Below, piece after piece: positions 9,181-17,540 of a DNA stretch of 64,000 bases; the first letter of the stretch is position 1; each line of letters opens with the position of its first letter. Position numbers and translations under genes: made by a program. This stretch comes from Flavobacterium anhuiense (GTDB taxonomy: Bacteria > Bacteroidota > Bacteroidia > Flavobacteriales > Flavobacteriaceae): the NCBI RefSeq assembly GCF_004151235.1, contig NZ_JUIV01000016.1, forward strand, positions 62,001 through 126,000. The letters run 5' to 3'. The notes below the pieces were generated by a model. It was not told the DNA's origin and made no database searches. It saw only the letters and a list, made by a program, of their open reading frames with translations.

Positions 9181-12126
9181 ATGAAATTTTATACTTATCA
9201 GGTTTATCTCTATTTATTTGTTTTAAATGCCATTTCGTTCAATTTTTACGCTCAGAATAAAGTAAGCCTAAACTCTTCTGATATTGTTTGGAAGGTAAAA
9301 GCACAAGCAGAAATAGGAAAAGACAGCCTTAAAATGTTTACTTCAAATTTCAGCGATTCAGATTGGGTAAAAGCAGTAGTTCCAGGTACCATTTTTAATT
9401 CTTATGTTGAAAGCGGTCTGGAGAAAGATCCCAATTTTGGCGACAATATCTATAAGGTTGATAAATCCAAATACGATCGCAGTTTTTGGTATCGTTCTGA
9501 ATTTACTATTCCAGAAAATTTTTCCAAAGAAATCATTTGGCTCAATTTTGAAGGCATCAATCGTGAAGGAGAAATTTACCTTAACGGAAAAAAAATAGCA
9601 GTTTTAAGCGGTATGATGCAACGCGGTAAATTTGATATTACAAAGCTTGTAAACCGTAAAACAAAAAATGTCTTAAACATTTTAGTAAGCATTCCGAAAC
9701 AGCCATTAAATAACTACGGAAGTCCAACTTACATTTCTAGCGCAGGATGGGATTGGATGCCTTATGTTCCGGGATTAAATTCTGGAATTACCGACGATGT
9801 CTTTTTAACCAATACCGATAAAGTCACAATTGAAGATCCATGGATTCATACCAATCTGCCAACAAATGCACGCGCAGATCTGGAAATAAAAGTAGACTTA
9901 AAAAATACATCTGGACAAAATCAGGAAGGAGTTCTTACGGGGTTAATTATGCCTGGAAATATTATTTTTTCTAAAAAAATCAGTTTAGATGCTGATGGAA
10001 TCACGAATGTAAAATTGACAAAAGAACAGTTTCCGGAACTTTCCATTCAAAACCCGAAACTTTGGTGGCCAAATGGTTATGGCAATCCTAATTTATATAC
10101 TTGCCAATTTACTTTTAAAGTTGGAAATGTAGTTTCGGATAGTCAAAAGATAACTTTTGGAATCAAAAAATATACTTACGATACAGAAGGTGGCGTTTTG
10201 CATATTGCCATAAATGGGAAACGAGTTTTCTTAAAAGGAGGAAACTGGGGTATGAGCGAGTACATGCTTCGTTGCAGAGGTGAAGAATATGATCTTAAAG
10301 TAAAACTTCACAAAGAAATGAATTACAATATTATCCGTAATTGGTTGGGTTCAACAACAGATGAAGAGTTTTACGAAGCTTGTGACAAATACGGCATTAT
10401 GGTCTGGGATGATTTTTGGCTAAATGCCAATCCGAATCTGCCATTGGATATTCATGTTTTTAATAGCAATGTAATCGAAAAAATAAAACGCGTTAGAAAT
10501 CACGCCAGTATTGCCATTTGGTGCGGTAATAATGAAGGTCTTCCGCAGCCACCATTAAATGGCTGGATTGCCGAAAATATTAAAACGTTTGACAACAACG
10601 ACAGATATTATCAGCCATGTTCGAATACTGGAAACTTAAGCGGTAGCGGACTTTGGGGCAATAAAGATCCGAGGTTTTATTTTACAAAATATCCAGAACC
10701 TTATGCAGGAACGGGCGACGGTCCAAGTTGGGGATTAAGATCTGAAATTGGTACAGCCGTTTTTCCTAATATCGAAAGTTTTAAAAAGTTTATTCCAGAA
10801 AAAGATTGGTGGCCAAGAAACGATATGTGGGACAAACATTTCTTTGGACAAAAAGCATTTAATGCCACGCCAGACAATTATGATAAAAGCATCACAGAAC
10901 GTTACGGTAAACCAAATAATTTGGAAGAATATACTAGAAAAGCTCAACTGTTAAACATAGAAACCAATAAAGCCATGTATGAAGGCTGGCTGGATCATAT
11001 GTGGGAAGATGCCTCTGGTATTATGATCTGGATGAGCCAATCTTCATACCCAAGTATGGTTTGGCAGACTTACGATTATTACTATGATTTGACAGGAGCG
11101 TATTGGGGTGTAAAATCGGCTTGTGAGCCTATGCACATTCAGTGGAGTCCTGTAGACAATTCGGTAAAAGTAATCAATACAACAGGAACCGATTTTAAAA
11201 ACCTAAAAGCAGAAGCTTTTGTATATAATTTAGACGGTAAAGAAATAGCAAAATTCAAACAAAATACAATTGTAGATTCTTATTCGAATACTGCAACAGA
11301 AAGTTTTGTAATTCCGTTTTATTCCAATCAGAAAGATTTGGCTTTTCAAAAAAATGTTACCGCATCTTCTACCGATGGAGGAAATACCAGAGATGTTGCA
11401 GACGGAGATTCAAATACGCGCTGGGCAAGTAATTCGACAGATAACGAATGGATTTATGTAGATCTTGAAAAAGAATTCATTATCAATCGAGTAGTTTTAA
11501 ACTGGGAAAATGCCTTTGGAAAAGAGTACAAAATCCAAATTAGTTCTGACGCCAAAAACTGGACAGATGTAAGCGTGATTAAAGACGGAAAACAAGGACT
11601 GCAAAATATTTCATTTGATGAAACAAAAGGACGTTACGTTCGAATGTTAGGAATAAAACGCGGTTCAGGCTGGGGATATTCATTATACGATTTCAAAATT
11701 TTTGGAGCCGAAACCAATGTTGATACTTCCGATTTAAGTCCGGTTCATTTCATCCGATTAAAACTAAAAGATGCTTCAGATAAATTAATCAGTGAGAATT
11801 TTTATTGGAGAGGAACCAATATGAAAGATTTCACAGATTTGAATAAACTGCCAAAAGTGAACGTAAATGTTTCCAGTAAAGTGGTAAAACAAAATGGGAA
11901 ATATGTGATAAAAGCCAAAGTTTCAAGTCCGTCTGGAATTGCTTTCGGAATTCATGTGCAACCAATAAATGATAAGTCAGGAACTCAGATTTTGCCAGCA
12001 ATTATCAGTGACAGTTATTTTACTTTATTGAAAGGCGAAAGCAAAGAAGTAACAATAGAATTTGAAGAATCGGCATTAAAAAATGGAGAAAAACCAGTAA
12101 TAAAAGCCATACCATACAACAACTAA
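9181..12126 (+). CDS. GH2 glycosidase (beta-mannosidase / exo-beta-glucosaminidase type) with inserted F5/8C (CBM32-like) domain
   Basis: A 981-residue secreted enzyme; residues 1-24 are a signal peptide ending in YAQ. The order is a GH2 sugar-binding domain (about 40-215), an immunoglobulin-like domain, a TIM barrel (about 335-650), then C-terminal beta domains. The acid/base is Glu452 in WCGNNEG and the nucleophile is most likely Glu522 in RSEIG, both present. The GNNE form fits the mannosidase/exo-glucosaminidase branch of GH2 rather than the LacZ branch. An F5/8 type C domain (about 720-845) sits inside the C-terminal beta region, making the protein longer than usual. Neighbours GH95 and GH92 support work on a mannose-containing branched glycan. 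The exact substrate is uncertain. Confidence 0.9.
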   Translation: MKFYTYQVYLYLFVLNAISFNFYAQNKVSLNSSDIVWKVKAQAEIGKDSLKMFTSNFSDSDWVKAVVPGTIFNSYVESGLEKDPNFGDNIYKVDKSKYDRSFWYRSEFTIPENFSKEIIWLNFEGINREGEIYLNGKKIAVLSGMMQRGKFDITKLVNRKTKNVLNILVSIPKQPLNNYGSPTYISSAGWDWMPYVPGLNSGITDDVFLTNTDKVTIEDPWIHTNLPTNARADLEIKVDLKNTSGQNQEGVLTGLIMPGNIIFSKKISLDADGITNVKLTKEQFPELSIQNPKLWWPNGYGNPNLYTCQFTFKVGNVVSDSQKITFGIKKYTYDTEGGVLHIAINGKRVFLKGGNWGMSEYMLRCRGEEYDLKVKLHKEMNYNIIRNWLGSTTDEEFYEACDKYGIMVWDDFWLNANPNLPLDIHVFNSNVIEKIKRVRNHASIAIWCGNNEGLPQPPLNGWIAENIKTFDNNDRYYQPCSNTGNLSGSGLWGNKDPRFYFTKYPEPYAGTGDGPSWGLRSEIGTAVFPNIESFKKFIPEKDWWPRNDMWDKHFFGQKAFNATPDNYDKSITERYGKPNNLEEYTRKAQLLNIETNKAMYEGWLDHMWEDASGIMIWMSQSSYPSMVWQTYDYYYDLTGAYWGVKSACEPMHIQWSPVDNSVKVINTTGTDFKNLKAEAFVYNLDGKEIAKFKQNTIVDSYSNTATESFVIPFYSNQKDLAFQKNVTASSTDGGNTRDVADGDSNTRWASNSTDNEWIYVDLEKEFIINRVVLNWENAFGKEYKIQISSDAKNWTDVSVIKDGKQGLQNISFDETKGRYVRMLGIKRGSGWGYSLYDFKIFGAETNVDTSDLSPVHFIRLKLKDASDKLISENFYWRGTNMKDFTDLNKLPKVNVNVSSKVVKQNGKYVIKAKVSSPSGIAFGIHVQPINDKSGTQILPAIISDSYFTLLKGESKEVTIEFEESALKNGEKPVIKAIPYNN

Positions 12127-12140
12127 ATGGAGAGATCTAT

Positions 12141-12167
12141 CCTAACAGGTTTCCAAAACCTGTTAGG
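12141..12167. repeat. Palindromic repeat CCTAACAGGTTT/AAACCTGTTAGG
   Basis: Twelve-base perfect arms around a 3-base loop lie 14 bases after the GH2 stop. A worn copy occurs at 3974-3998, and related CCTGCAAGG palindromes occur at 14618-14704. There is no T-run, so it is better read as a dispersed palindromic repeat than a classic terminator. Confidence 0.7.
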
Positions 12168-12229
12168 TTTAATAGATTATGTTCTAATTAAAATCAATAA
12201 AAATTTATCACAGAGTAAAAAATCATTTA

Positions 12230-12247
12230 AATCCGTGTAATCTGTGG
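12230..12247. repeat. Half copy of the ATCCGTGTAATCTGTGG dispersed repeat
   Basis: AATCCGTGTAATCTGTGG lies just before the GH95 start. A similar word, AATCCGCGGTAATCTGCG (17260-17277), forms part of the large inverted repeat at 17180-17311. Confidence 0.5.
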
Positions 12248-12263
12248 CAAAAACAATAAAACC

Positions 12264-14603
12264 ATGAATATCAAAAAAGTCAAAGCCCTGTTTTTTATAC
12301 TAATACCACTTTTGGGTTATTCGCAAAATAATCCTTTAGCGTTATGGTATACAAAACCTGCTTCACAATGGGAAGAAACGCTACCCTTAGGAAATGGCCG
12401 TTTAGGAATTATGCCCGACGGCGGAATTGAAACCGAAAAGTTAGTTCTAAATGATATTACACTTTGGAGCGGTTCTTCTCAGGATGCCAACAATTATAAA
12501 GCCTATACTTTTCTGCCTCAGATAAGAGAATTGTTATTGGCTAATAAAAATAGCGATGCCGAAAAATTGATTAATGATAATTTCGTCTGTACAGGGCCAG
12601 GTTCAGGAAGTGGAGATGGTGCAAATGTGCAATTTGGATGTTATCAGGTTTTAGGAAATATGACATTGAATTTTGATTATAAAACCAAATCAAAAGCGAC
12701 CAATTATACACGAAATCTGGATTTACAAACCGCTTTAGCCTCAACACAGTTTATGATTGAAGGCGTAACGTATAAACGTGAATATTTTGCTGGTTTTGGT
12801 GATGATGTCCTTTTTGTAAAATTGACTTCAAGTAAAAAAGGAAAACTTAATTTTACCGTTCACTTAGACAGACCGGAACATTTCAAAACAATCAACGACA
12901 GTGACAATTCCTTAGTAATGACAGGTCAATTGAACAACGGAATTGACGGAAAAGGAATGAAATATAAAGCCAAAGTAAAAGCCAAAACAGCAGACGGAAG
13001 TGTTTTATATACTAACAATACAATTGAAGTAAAAAACGCAACAGAGGTCGTGCTTTATGTTTCTGCAGGAACAGATTTTAAAAATCAGAATTTTGAAACT
13101 GTTGTAGATAAAATGTTAGAAACGGCTGTGCAGAAAAAATACGATGAACAGAAGAAAACGCATATTCAAAACTACCAAAAGTTATTTAATCGAGTAGCTT
13201 TAAATTTTGGCAAAACAGCAAGAAATACATTGCCAACAAATGAGCGTTTAGATGCTTTTATGAAAAATCCAGATTCAGATACAGGACTTCCAGTTTTGTT
13301 TTACCAATATGGCCGTTATTTAAGCATCAGTAGTACAAGAGTAGGATTGCTTCCTCCAAATTTGCAAGGATTGTGGGCACATCAGATACAGACACCATGG
13401 AATGGAGATTATCATTTGGATGTAAATGTTCAGATGAATCATTGGGCTCTGGAAACAGGAAATCTGTCTGAATTAAATCTTCCTTTAAAAGATTTGGTTA
13501 AAGAAATGGTGCCTTACGGCGAAAAAACAGCCAAAGCCTATTACAATGCTGATGGCTGGGTAGCTCACGTAATTACCAATGTGTGGGGATTTACAGAACC
13601 AGGCGAAAGTGCCTCTTGGGGAATTGCAAAAGCAGGTTCGGGCTGGCTTTGCAACAATCTATGGAATCATTATTTGTACACGAATGATCAGGCTTATTTA
13701 GCTGAAATTTATCCAATCATAAAAGGCGCTGCTCAGTTTTACAACAGCATGCTGGTAAAAGATCCGGAAACAGGCTGGCTGGTAACTTCGCCATCTGTGT
13801 CGCCTGAGAATTCATTTTTCATGGAAAACGGTCAGGATGCACATGTTTGTATGGGGCCAACAATCGACAATCAAATCGTTCGTGAATTGTTCAATAATGT
13901 AATTAATGCATCTGCGAAATTAGGATTGGATAATGATTTAAGAACCGAACTGGAAAAACGATTAAAACTATTACCGCCATCAGGAATAATTTCGCCTGAC
14001 GGAAGAATTCAGGAATGGTTAAAACCTTATAAAGAACCAGACCCGCAGCATCGTCACGTTTCTCATTTATACGGACTGTATCCAGCACCATTGATTACGC
14101 CAGAGAGGACACCCGATCTTGCCGAAGCGGCTAAGAAAACACTGGAAGTAAGAGGAGATGACGGACCAAGCTGGTCAATTGCCTACAAAATGCTTTTTTG
14201 GTCGCGTTTGAAAGAAGGTAACCGTGCGTATAAATTATTTAAAACCATTTTGAGACCTACTTTAGCTACAAACATCAATTATGGAGCAGGAGGTGGAGTG
14301 TATCCAAATTTACTCTCAGCAGGACCGCCATTTCAGATTGACGGTAATTTTGGAGCCACAGCCGGAATTGGAGAAATGCTGATTCAGAGCCATGCAGGAT
14401 TTATTGAATTATTGCCTGCAATGCCCGATGTTTGGCTAAAAGAGGGTGAAGTAAAAGGATTAAAAGCTGAAGGGAACTTTACTATAAATATGAAATGGGA
14501 AAAAGGTAAAGTGACGAAATATGAAATTTTATCTCCTGTACCAACAAAAGTGAAAGTAAAAGTGAACGGCGAATTAAAAGAAATCACTTCATCTAAATTA
14601 TAA
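12264..14603 (+). CDS. GH95 glycosidase (alpha-L-fucosidase or alpha-L-galactosidase)
   Basis: A 779-residue secreted enzyme with a signal peptide (residues 1-20, LLGYSQ). The whole length matches GH95: the N-terminal beta-sandwich starting LWYTKPASQWEETLPLGNGR, an (alpha/alpha)6 barrel, and a C-terminal beta domain with FQIDGNFGATAGIGEM. The conserved barrel block is HLDVNVQMNHW with Asn388. In the bifidobacterial fucosidase AfcA the equivalent block has an Asn-x-Asn pair; by eye the first Asn is Asp386 here, a variant I believe is common in bacterial members. The family inverts at terminal alpha-1,2-fucose or L-galactose. It is flanked by palindromic repeats on both sides. Confidence 0.92.
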   Translation: MNIKKVKALFFILIPLLGYSQNNPLALWYTKPASQWEETLPLGNGRLGIMPDGGIETEKLVLNDITLWSGSSQDANNYKAYTFLPQIRELLLANKNSDAEKLINDNFVCTGPGSGSGDGANVQFGCYQVLGNMTLNFDYKTKSKATNYTRNLDLQTALASTQFMIEGVTYKREYFAGFGDDVLFVKLTSSKKGKLNFTVHLDRPEHFKTINDSDNSLVMTGQLNNGIDGKGMKYKAKVKAKTADGSVLYTNNTIEVKNATEVVLYVSAGTDFKNQNFETVVDKMLETAVQKKYDEQKKTHIQNYQKLFNRVALNFGKTARNTLPTNERLDAFMKNPDSDTGLPVLFYQYGRYLSISSTRVGLLPPNLQGLWAHQIQTPWNGDYHLDVNVQMNHWALETGNLSELNLPLKDLVKEMVPYGEKTAKAYYNADGWVAHVITNVWGFTEPGESASWGIAKAGSGWLCNNLWNHYLYTNDQAYLAEIYPIIKGAAQFYNSMLVKDPETGWLVTSPSVSPENSFFMENGQDAHVCMGPTIDNQIVRELFNNVINASAKLGLDNDLRTELEKRLKLLPPSGIISPDGRIQEWLKPYKEPDPQHRHVSHLYGLYPAPLITPERTPDLAEAAKKTLEVRGDDGPSWSIAYKMLFWSRLKEGNRAYKLFKTILRPTLATNINYGAGGGVYPNLLSAGPPFQIDGNFGATAGIGEMLIQSHAGFIELLPAMPDVWLKEGEVKGLKAEGNFTINMKWEKGKVTKYEILSPVPTKVKVKVNGELKEITSSKL

Positions 14604-14617
14604 GTTCGAGTAGTAAT

Positions 14618-14704
14618 CCTGCAAGGTTTCAAAAACTTTGCAGGTTTTATATTTTAAGTTGTGCTAAAAACTACACTTACAAGGTCTTGAAAACCTTGCA
14701 GGAG
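14618..14704. repeat. Two CCTGCAAGG-type palindromes
   Basis: At 14618-14644 CCTGCAAGGTT and AACTTTGCAGG form an 11-base hairpin with one G-U pair. At 14681-14704 a second copy has a decayed left arm (AAGGTCTTGAAAACCTTGCAGG). They are sister elements of the AACAGGTTT palindrome at 12141. The first may double as a weak terminator for GH95 (GGTTTTAT follows). Confidence 0.6.
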
Positions 14705-14718
14705 CCAAACAGTAATAT

Positions 14719-14850
14719 GAATTGCCTCCAGCTTTAGCTGGAGGTTTAAAAAGTCTATCACATAGGGCTTTAGCCAAAATCTCGATGTTTTGGCTAAAGC
14801 CCTAATAGGATCTAATCTCAAGAACCTACAGCTAAAGCTGTAGGCAATTC
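14719..14850. repeat. Nested cluster of three palindromes between GH95 and GH92
   Basis: Three hairpins lie in a row: CCTCCAGCTTTAGCTGGAGG (14725-14744), a 16-bp perfect stem with an 8-base loop (14764-14779 / 14788-14803), and CCTACAGCTAAAGCTGTAGG (14825-14844). The outer two are also inverted copies of each other, including the flanks GAATTGCC and GGCAATTC. They differ by two compensating changes that keep both stems intact. The layout resembles REP/BIME-type mobile palindromes. No transposase is present in the window. Confidence 0.8.
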
Positions 14851-14891
14851 AAAAAATAATGAAATTATGTTTCATAAATCTTTATCCTAAA

Positions 14892-17159
14892 ATGAAATTC
14901 AAACAAATACTATACTCTTGTGCCATAATAAGTTCAATAAGTTTAGGAGCACAAACGGCAGAAAAAACAGCGTCTCATGTAAATCCGTTTATTGGAACAG
15001 GAGCAGCACACGGTTCACCGCTTTCAGGAAATAATTATCCTGGAGCCACAATGCCATTCGGAATGGTGCAATTAAGTCCAGATACAAGAAACATACCTGA
15101 TTGGAGTGTTGCCAGCGGTTACAATTATAACGATAGCACAATAGCGGGTTTTAGCCATACGCACTTAAGCGGAACTGGCGTAGCCGAATTATTTGACGTT
15201 ATGCTAATGCCTTTCAGCGGTTCTATTGTAAAAGAAGAAACAGGACAGAATGCCTATCAATCTAAATTTACGCATGACAAGGAATCGGCAAAACCGGGTT
15301 ATTACAGCGTAGAACTTTTAGATTATCAGATAAAAGCCGAATTAACGGCAACAACACATGCAGGTTTTCATAAATACAGTTTTCCCAAAAATAAAGAAGC
15401 GCACATCATTGTTGATTTAGATCATTCGATGAAAAAATCAGATTGGAATACGCGTATTATTGCTTCTCAATTGTCTTTTCCGAACGATCATACCATTGAA
15501 GGTTATCGAATAATTACAGGCTGGGCGCCAATGCGAAAAGTATATTTTCATGCTGAATTTTCACAGCCAATACTTCATAATCATGTAACAGATGGAGGAA
15601 ACATGTATGAGAATGCCAAAATAGTAAACGGAAATGCCATTCGCGCTATTTTAGATTTTGATATTTCAAAGCAACAGGAGGTTTTGGTAAAAGTTGGAAT
15701 ATCTGCCACAAGTATCGAAAATGCTCGTTTGAATGTCCAGACTGAAATTCCTGCTTGGGATTTTCAAGCAATTGTAAATAATGCAGATGCTGTTTGGGAA
15801 AAAGAATTAAGCAAAATAAAAATAGAAGGCACAGACGAGCAAAAGCAGATTTTCTATACGGCTTTGTACCATACATTCATTCAGCCAAATACTTTATCAG
15901 ATGTTAATGGCGATTATCCGTCAGCTGATTTTACGGTTAGAAATTCATCCAAACCATATTATTCTACTTTCTCTTTGTGGGATACGTATCGCGGCGCACA
16001 TCCATTGTACACGCTTTTACAGCCGGAACGTTCTGCTGATTTTGTAAACAGTATGCTGGCGTATTATAAAGTTTTCGGTTATTTGCCAATCTGGCAATTA
16101 TGGGGACAGGAAAATTATTGTATGATAGGCAATCATGCCATTCCTGTGATTGTGGATGCTGTTTTGAAAAAAATACCTGGAATTGATGCCGAAGAAGCCT
16201 TTGAAGCGGTAAAGAATTCATCGTTGCGAGAACATCCCGGATCGCCATTTGGAATATGGGAAAAGTACGGATATATTCCCGAAAACCTGAAATCGCAGTC
16301 GGTTTCTTTGACTTTAGAAATGGCTTATGACGATTGGTGTGTGGCGGAATTGGCGAAGAAATTGGTTAAAATCGATGACTACAATCAGTTTGCAAAACGT
16401 TCTCAGTTTTATAAAAATTTATACGATAAAGAAATAAGTTTTTTCAAGGCAAAAGACGATAAAGGCAATTGGATTGGACCTTTTGATCCGCTGAAATATG
16501 GCGCAAACGGCGGTTATCCTTTTACAGAAGGCAATGGCTGGCAATACTTTTGGTATGTTCCGCAGGATGTAAAAGGATTGGTAAATTTAGTTGGAGGAGA
16601 TCATTTGTTTACCAAAAAACTGGATGCGTTTTTTACTTTGGACGAAAGACCAGAAGAAGTAAACGATAATGCTTCAGGATTTATCGGACAATATGCCCAC
16701 GGAAATGAGCCAAGTCATCATATTGCTTATTTATACAATTATGCAGGTCAGCCGTGGAAAACGCAAAAATATACTGCTGAGATTTTAAAGAAGATGTATA
16801 ATACCACTTCATCAGGCTATTCTGGTAATGATGATTGCGGTGAACTTTCGGCTTGGTATATTTTTAGTGCAATAGGATTTTATCCTGTAAATCCCGCAAA
16901 CGGTGTTTATGTAATTGGTTCGCCACTGTTGAAAGAAGCTTCTATAGAATTGAAAAACCGAAAGATTTTTAAAGTTACAGCGAAAAACGTTTCAGATCAA
17001 AACATCTATATTCAAAGCGCGAAATTGAATGGTAAAAGTTACACCAAGACTTTTATAAAACATACAGATATTGAGGCTGGAGGCGTTTTAGAATTTGTTA
17101 TGGGACCAAAACCAAATAAAAACTGGGGAAGTAAGTTAGAAGACAGACCGATTAATTAG
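14892..17159 (+). CDS. GH92 exo-alpha-mannosidase
   Basis: A 755-residue secreted enzyme. I chose the ATG at 14892 because it gives a clean signal peptide (MKFKQILYSCAIISSISLGAQ); an in-frame ATG at 14859 would add 11 residues. GH92 hallmarks are present: VNPFIGTGAAHGSPLSGNNYPGAT at the start of the N-terminal domain, LPIWQLWGQENYCMIGNHA in the barrel, HGNEPSHHIAYLYNYAGQPW, and GNDDCGELSAWYIFSAIGFYP (from residue 645) containing the general-base Asp. The family is calcium-dependent and inverting and removes alpha-linked mannose from N-glycan or yeast-mannan-type chains. Linkage preference cannot be stated. It is the last gene of the rightward enzyme run. Confidence 0.94.
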   Translation: MKFKQILYSCAIISSISLGAQTAEKTASHVNPFIGTGAAHGSPLSGNNYPGATMPFGMVQLSPDTRNIPDWSVASGYNYNDSTIAGFSHTHLSGTGVAELFDVMLMPFSGSIVKEETGQNAYQSKFTHDKESAKPGYYSVELLDYQIKAELTATTHAGFHKYSFPKNKEAHIIVDLDHSMKKSDWNTRIIASQLSFPNDHTIEGYRIITGWAPMRKVYFHAEFSQPILHNHVTDGGNMYENAKIVNGNAIRAILDFDISKQQEVLVKVGISATSIENARLNVQTEIPAWDFQAIVNNADAVWEKELSKIKIEGTDEQKQIFYTALYHTFIQPNTLSDVNGDYPSADFTVRNSSKPYYSTFSLWDTYRGAHPLYTLLQPERSADFVNSMLAYYKVFGYLPIWQLWGQENYCMIGNHAIPVIVDAVLKKIPGIDAEEAFEAVKNSSLREHPGSPFGIWEKYGYIPENLKSQSVSLTLEMAYDDWCVAELAKKLVKIDDYNQFAKRSQFYKNLYDKEISFFKAKDDKGNWIGPFDPLKYGANGGYPFTEGNGWQYFWYVPQDVKGLVNLVGGDHLFTKKLDAFFTLDERPEEVNDNASGFIGQYAHGNEPSHHIAYLYNYAGQPWKTQKYTAEILKKMYNTTSSGYSGNDDCGELSAWYIFSAIGFYPVNPANGVYVIGSPLLKEASIELKNRKIFKVTAKNVSDQNIYIQSAKLNGKSYTKTFIKHTDIEAGGVLEFVMGPKPNKNWGSKLEDRPIN

Positions 17160-17540
17160 AAAAAGTAAACTAATATAAAGTACACAGATGAAACTGATTT
17201 ACTTCGTAAAGACGCGGATTAACACGGATTTTCTATTTAAATTTTAGACAGATTTAAAAAATCCGCGGTAATCTGCGTTTTCGCGTTAGCGAATCCGTAT
17301 CATCCGTGTACTATTTTTTATGATTAGTCAGAGCAACAGATAAGCCCCAGCGGGGCAGAATATTTGTAGAAATTCAATTGTGTGGATGAAAAAGAGCTCC
17401 GGCGGAGCGAAATATTTCGGCATTGTAAACAAGATGTCGCTCCGCTGGAGCTTTTTCATCGATAACAAATACAAATTCTATAAATATTTCGCTTCTCCGA
17501 AGCTAATTTTTAGGCCTTGCTATAAAAAAAACTAACTATC
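17160..17540. repeat. Non-coding gap made of large inverted repeats between convergent genes
   Basis: Two elements fill the gap between GH92 (+) and the DUF5107 gene (-). At 17180-17311 an imperfect inverted repeat of about 130 bases has ends GTACACAGATGA / TCATCCGTGTAC and inner arms of the ATCCGCGGTAATCTGCG type. At 17344-17460 there is GCCCCAGCGGGGC (17344-17356), then a pair of inverted copies of about 25 bases (17385-17410 and 17437-17460), each containing its own G+C-rich palindrome of the CTCCGGCGGAG type. They may act as bidirectional terminators between converging genes. They also look like dispersed repeats. Confidence 0.7.

Noticed and set aside
14719..14850. CRISPR array
   Set aside because: The repeated words are inverted palindromes of different sequence, not direct repeats with regular spacers, and no cas gene is present.
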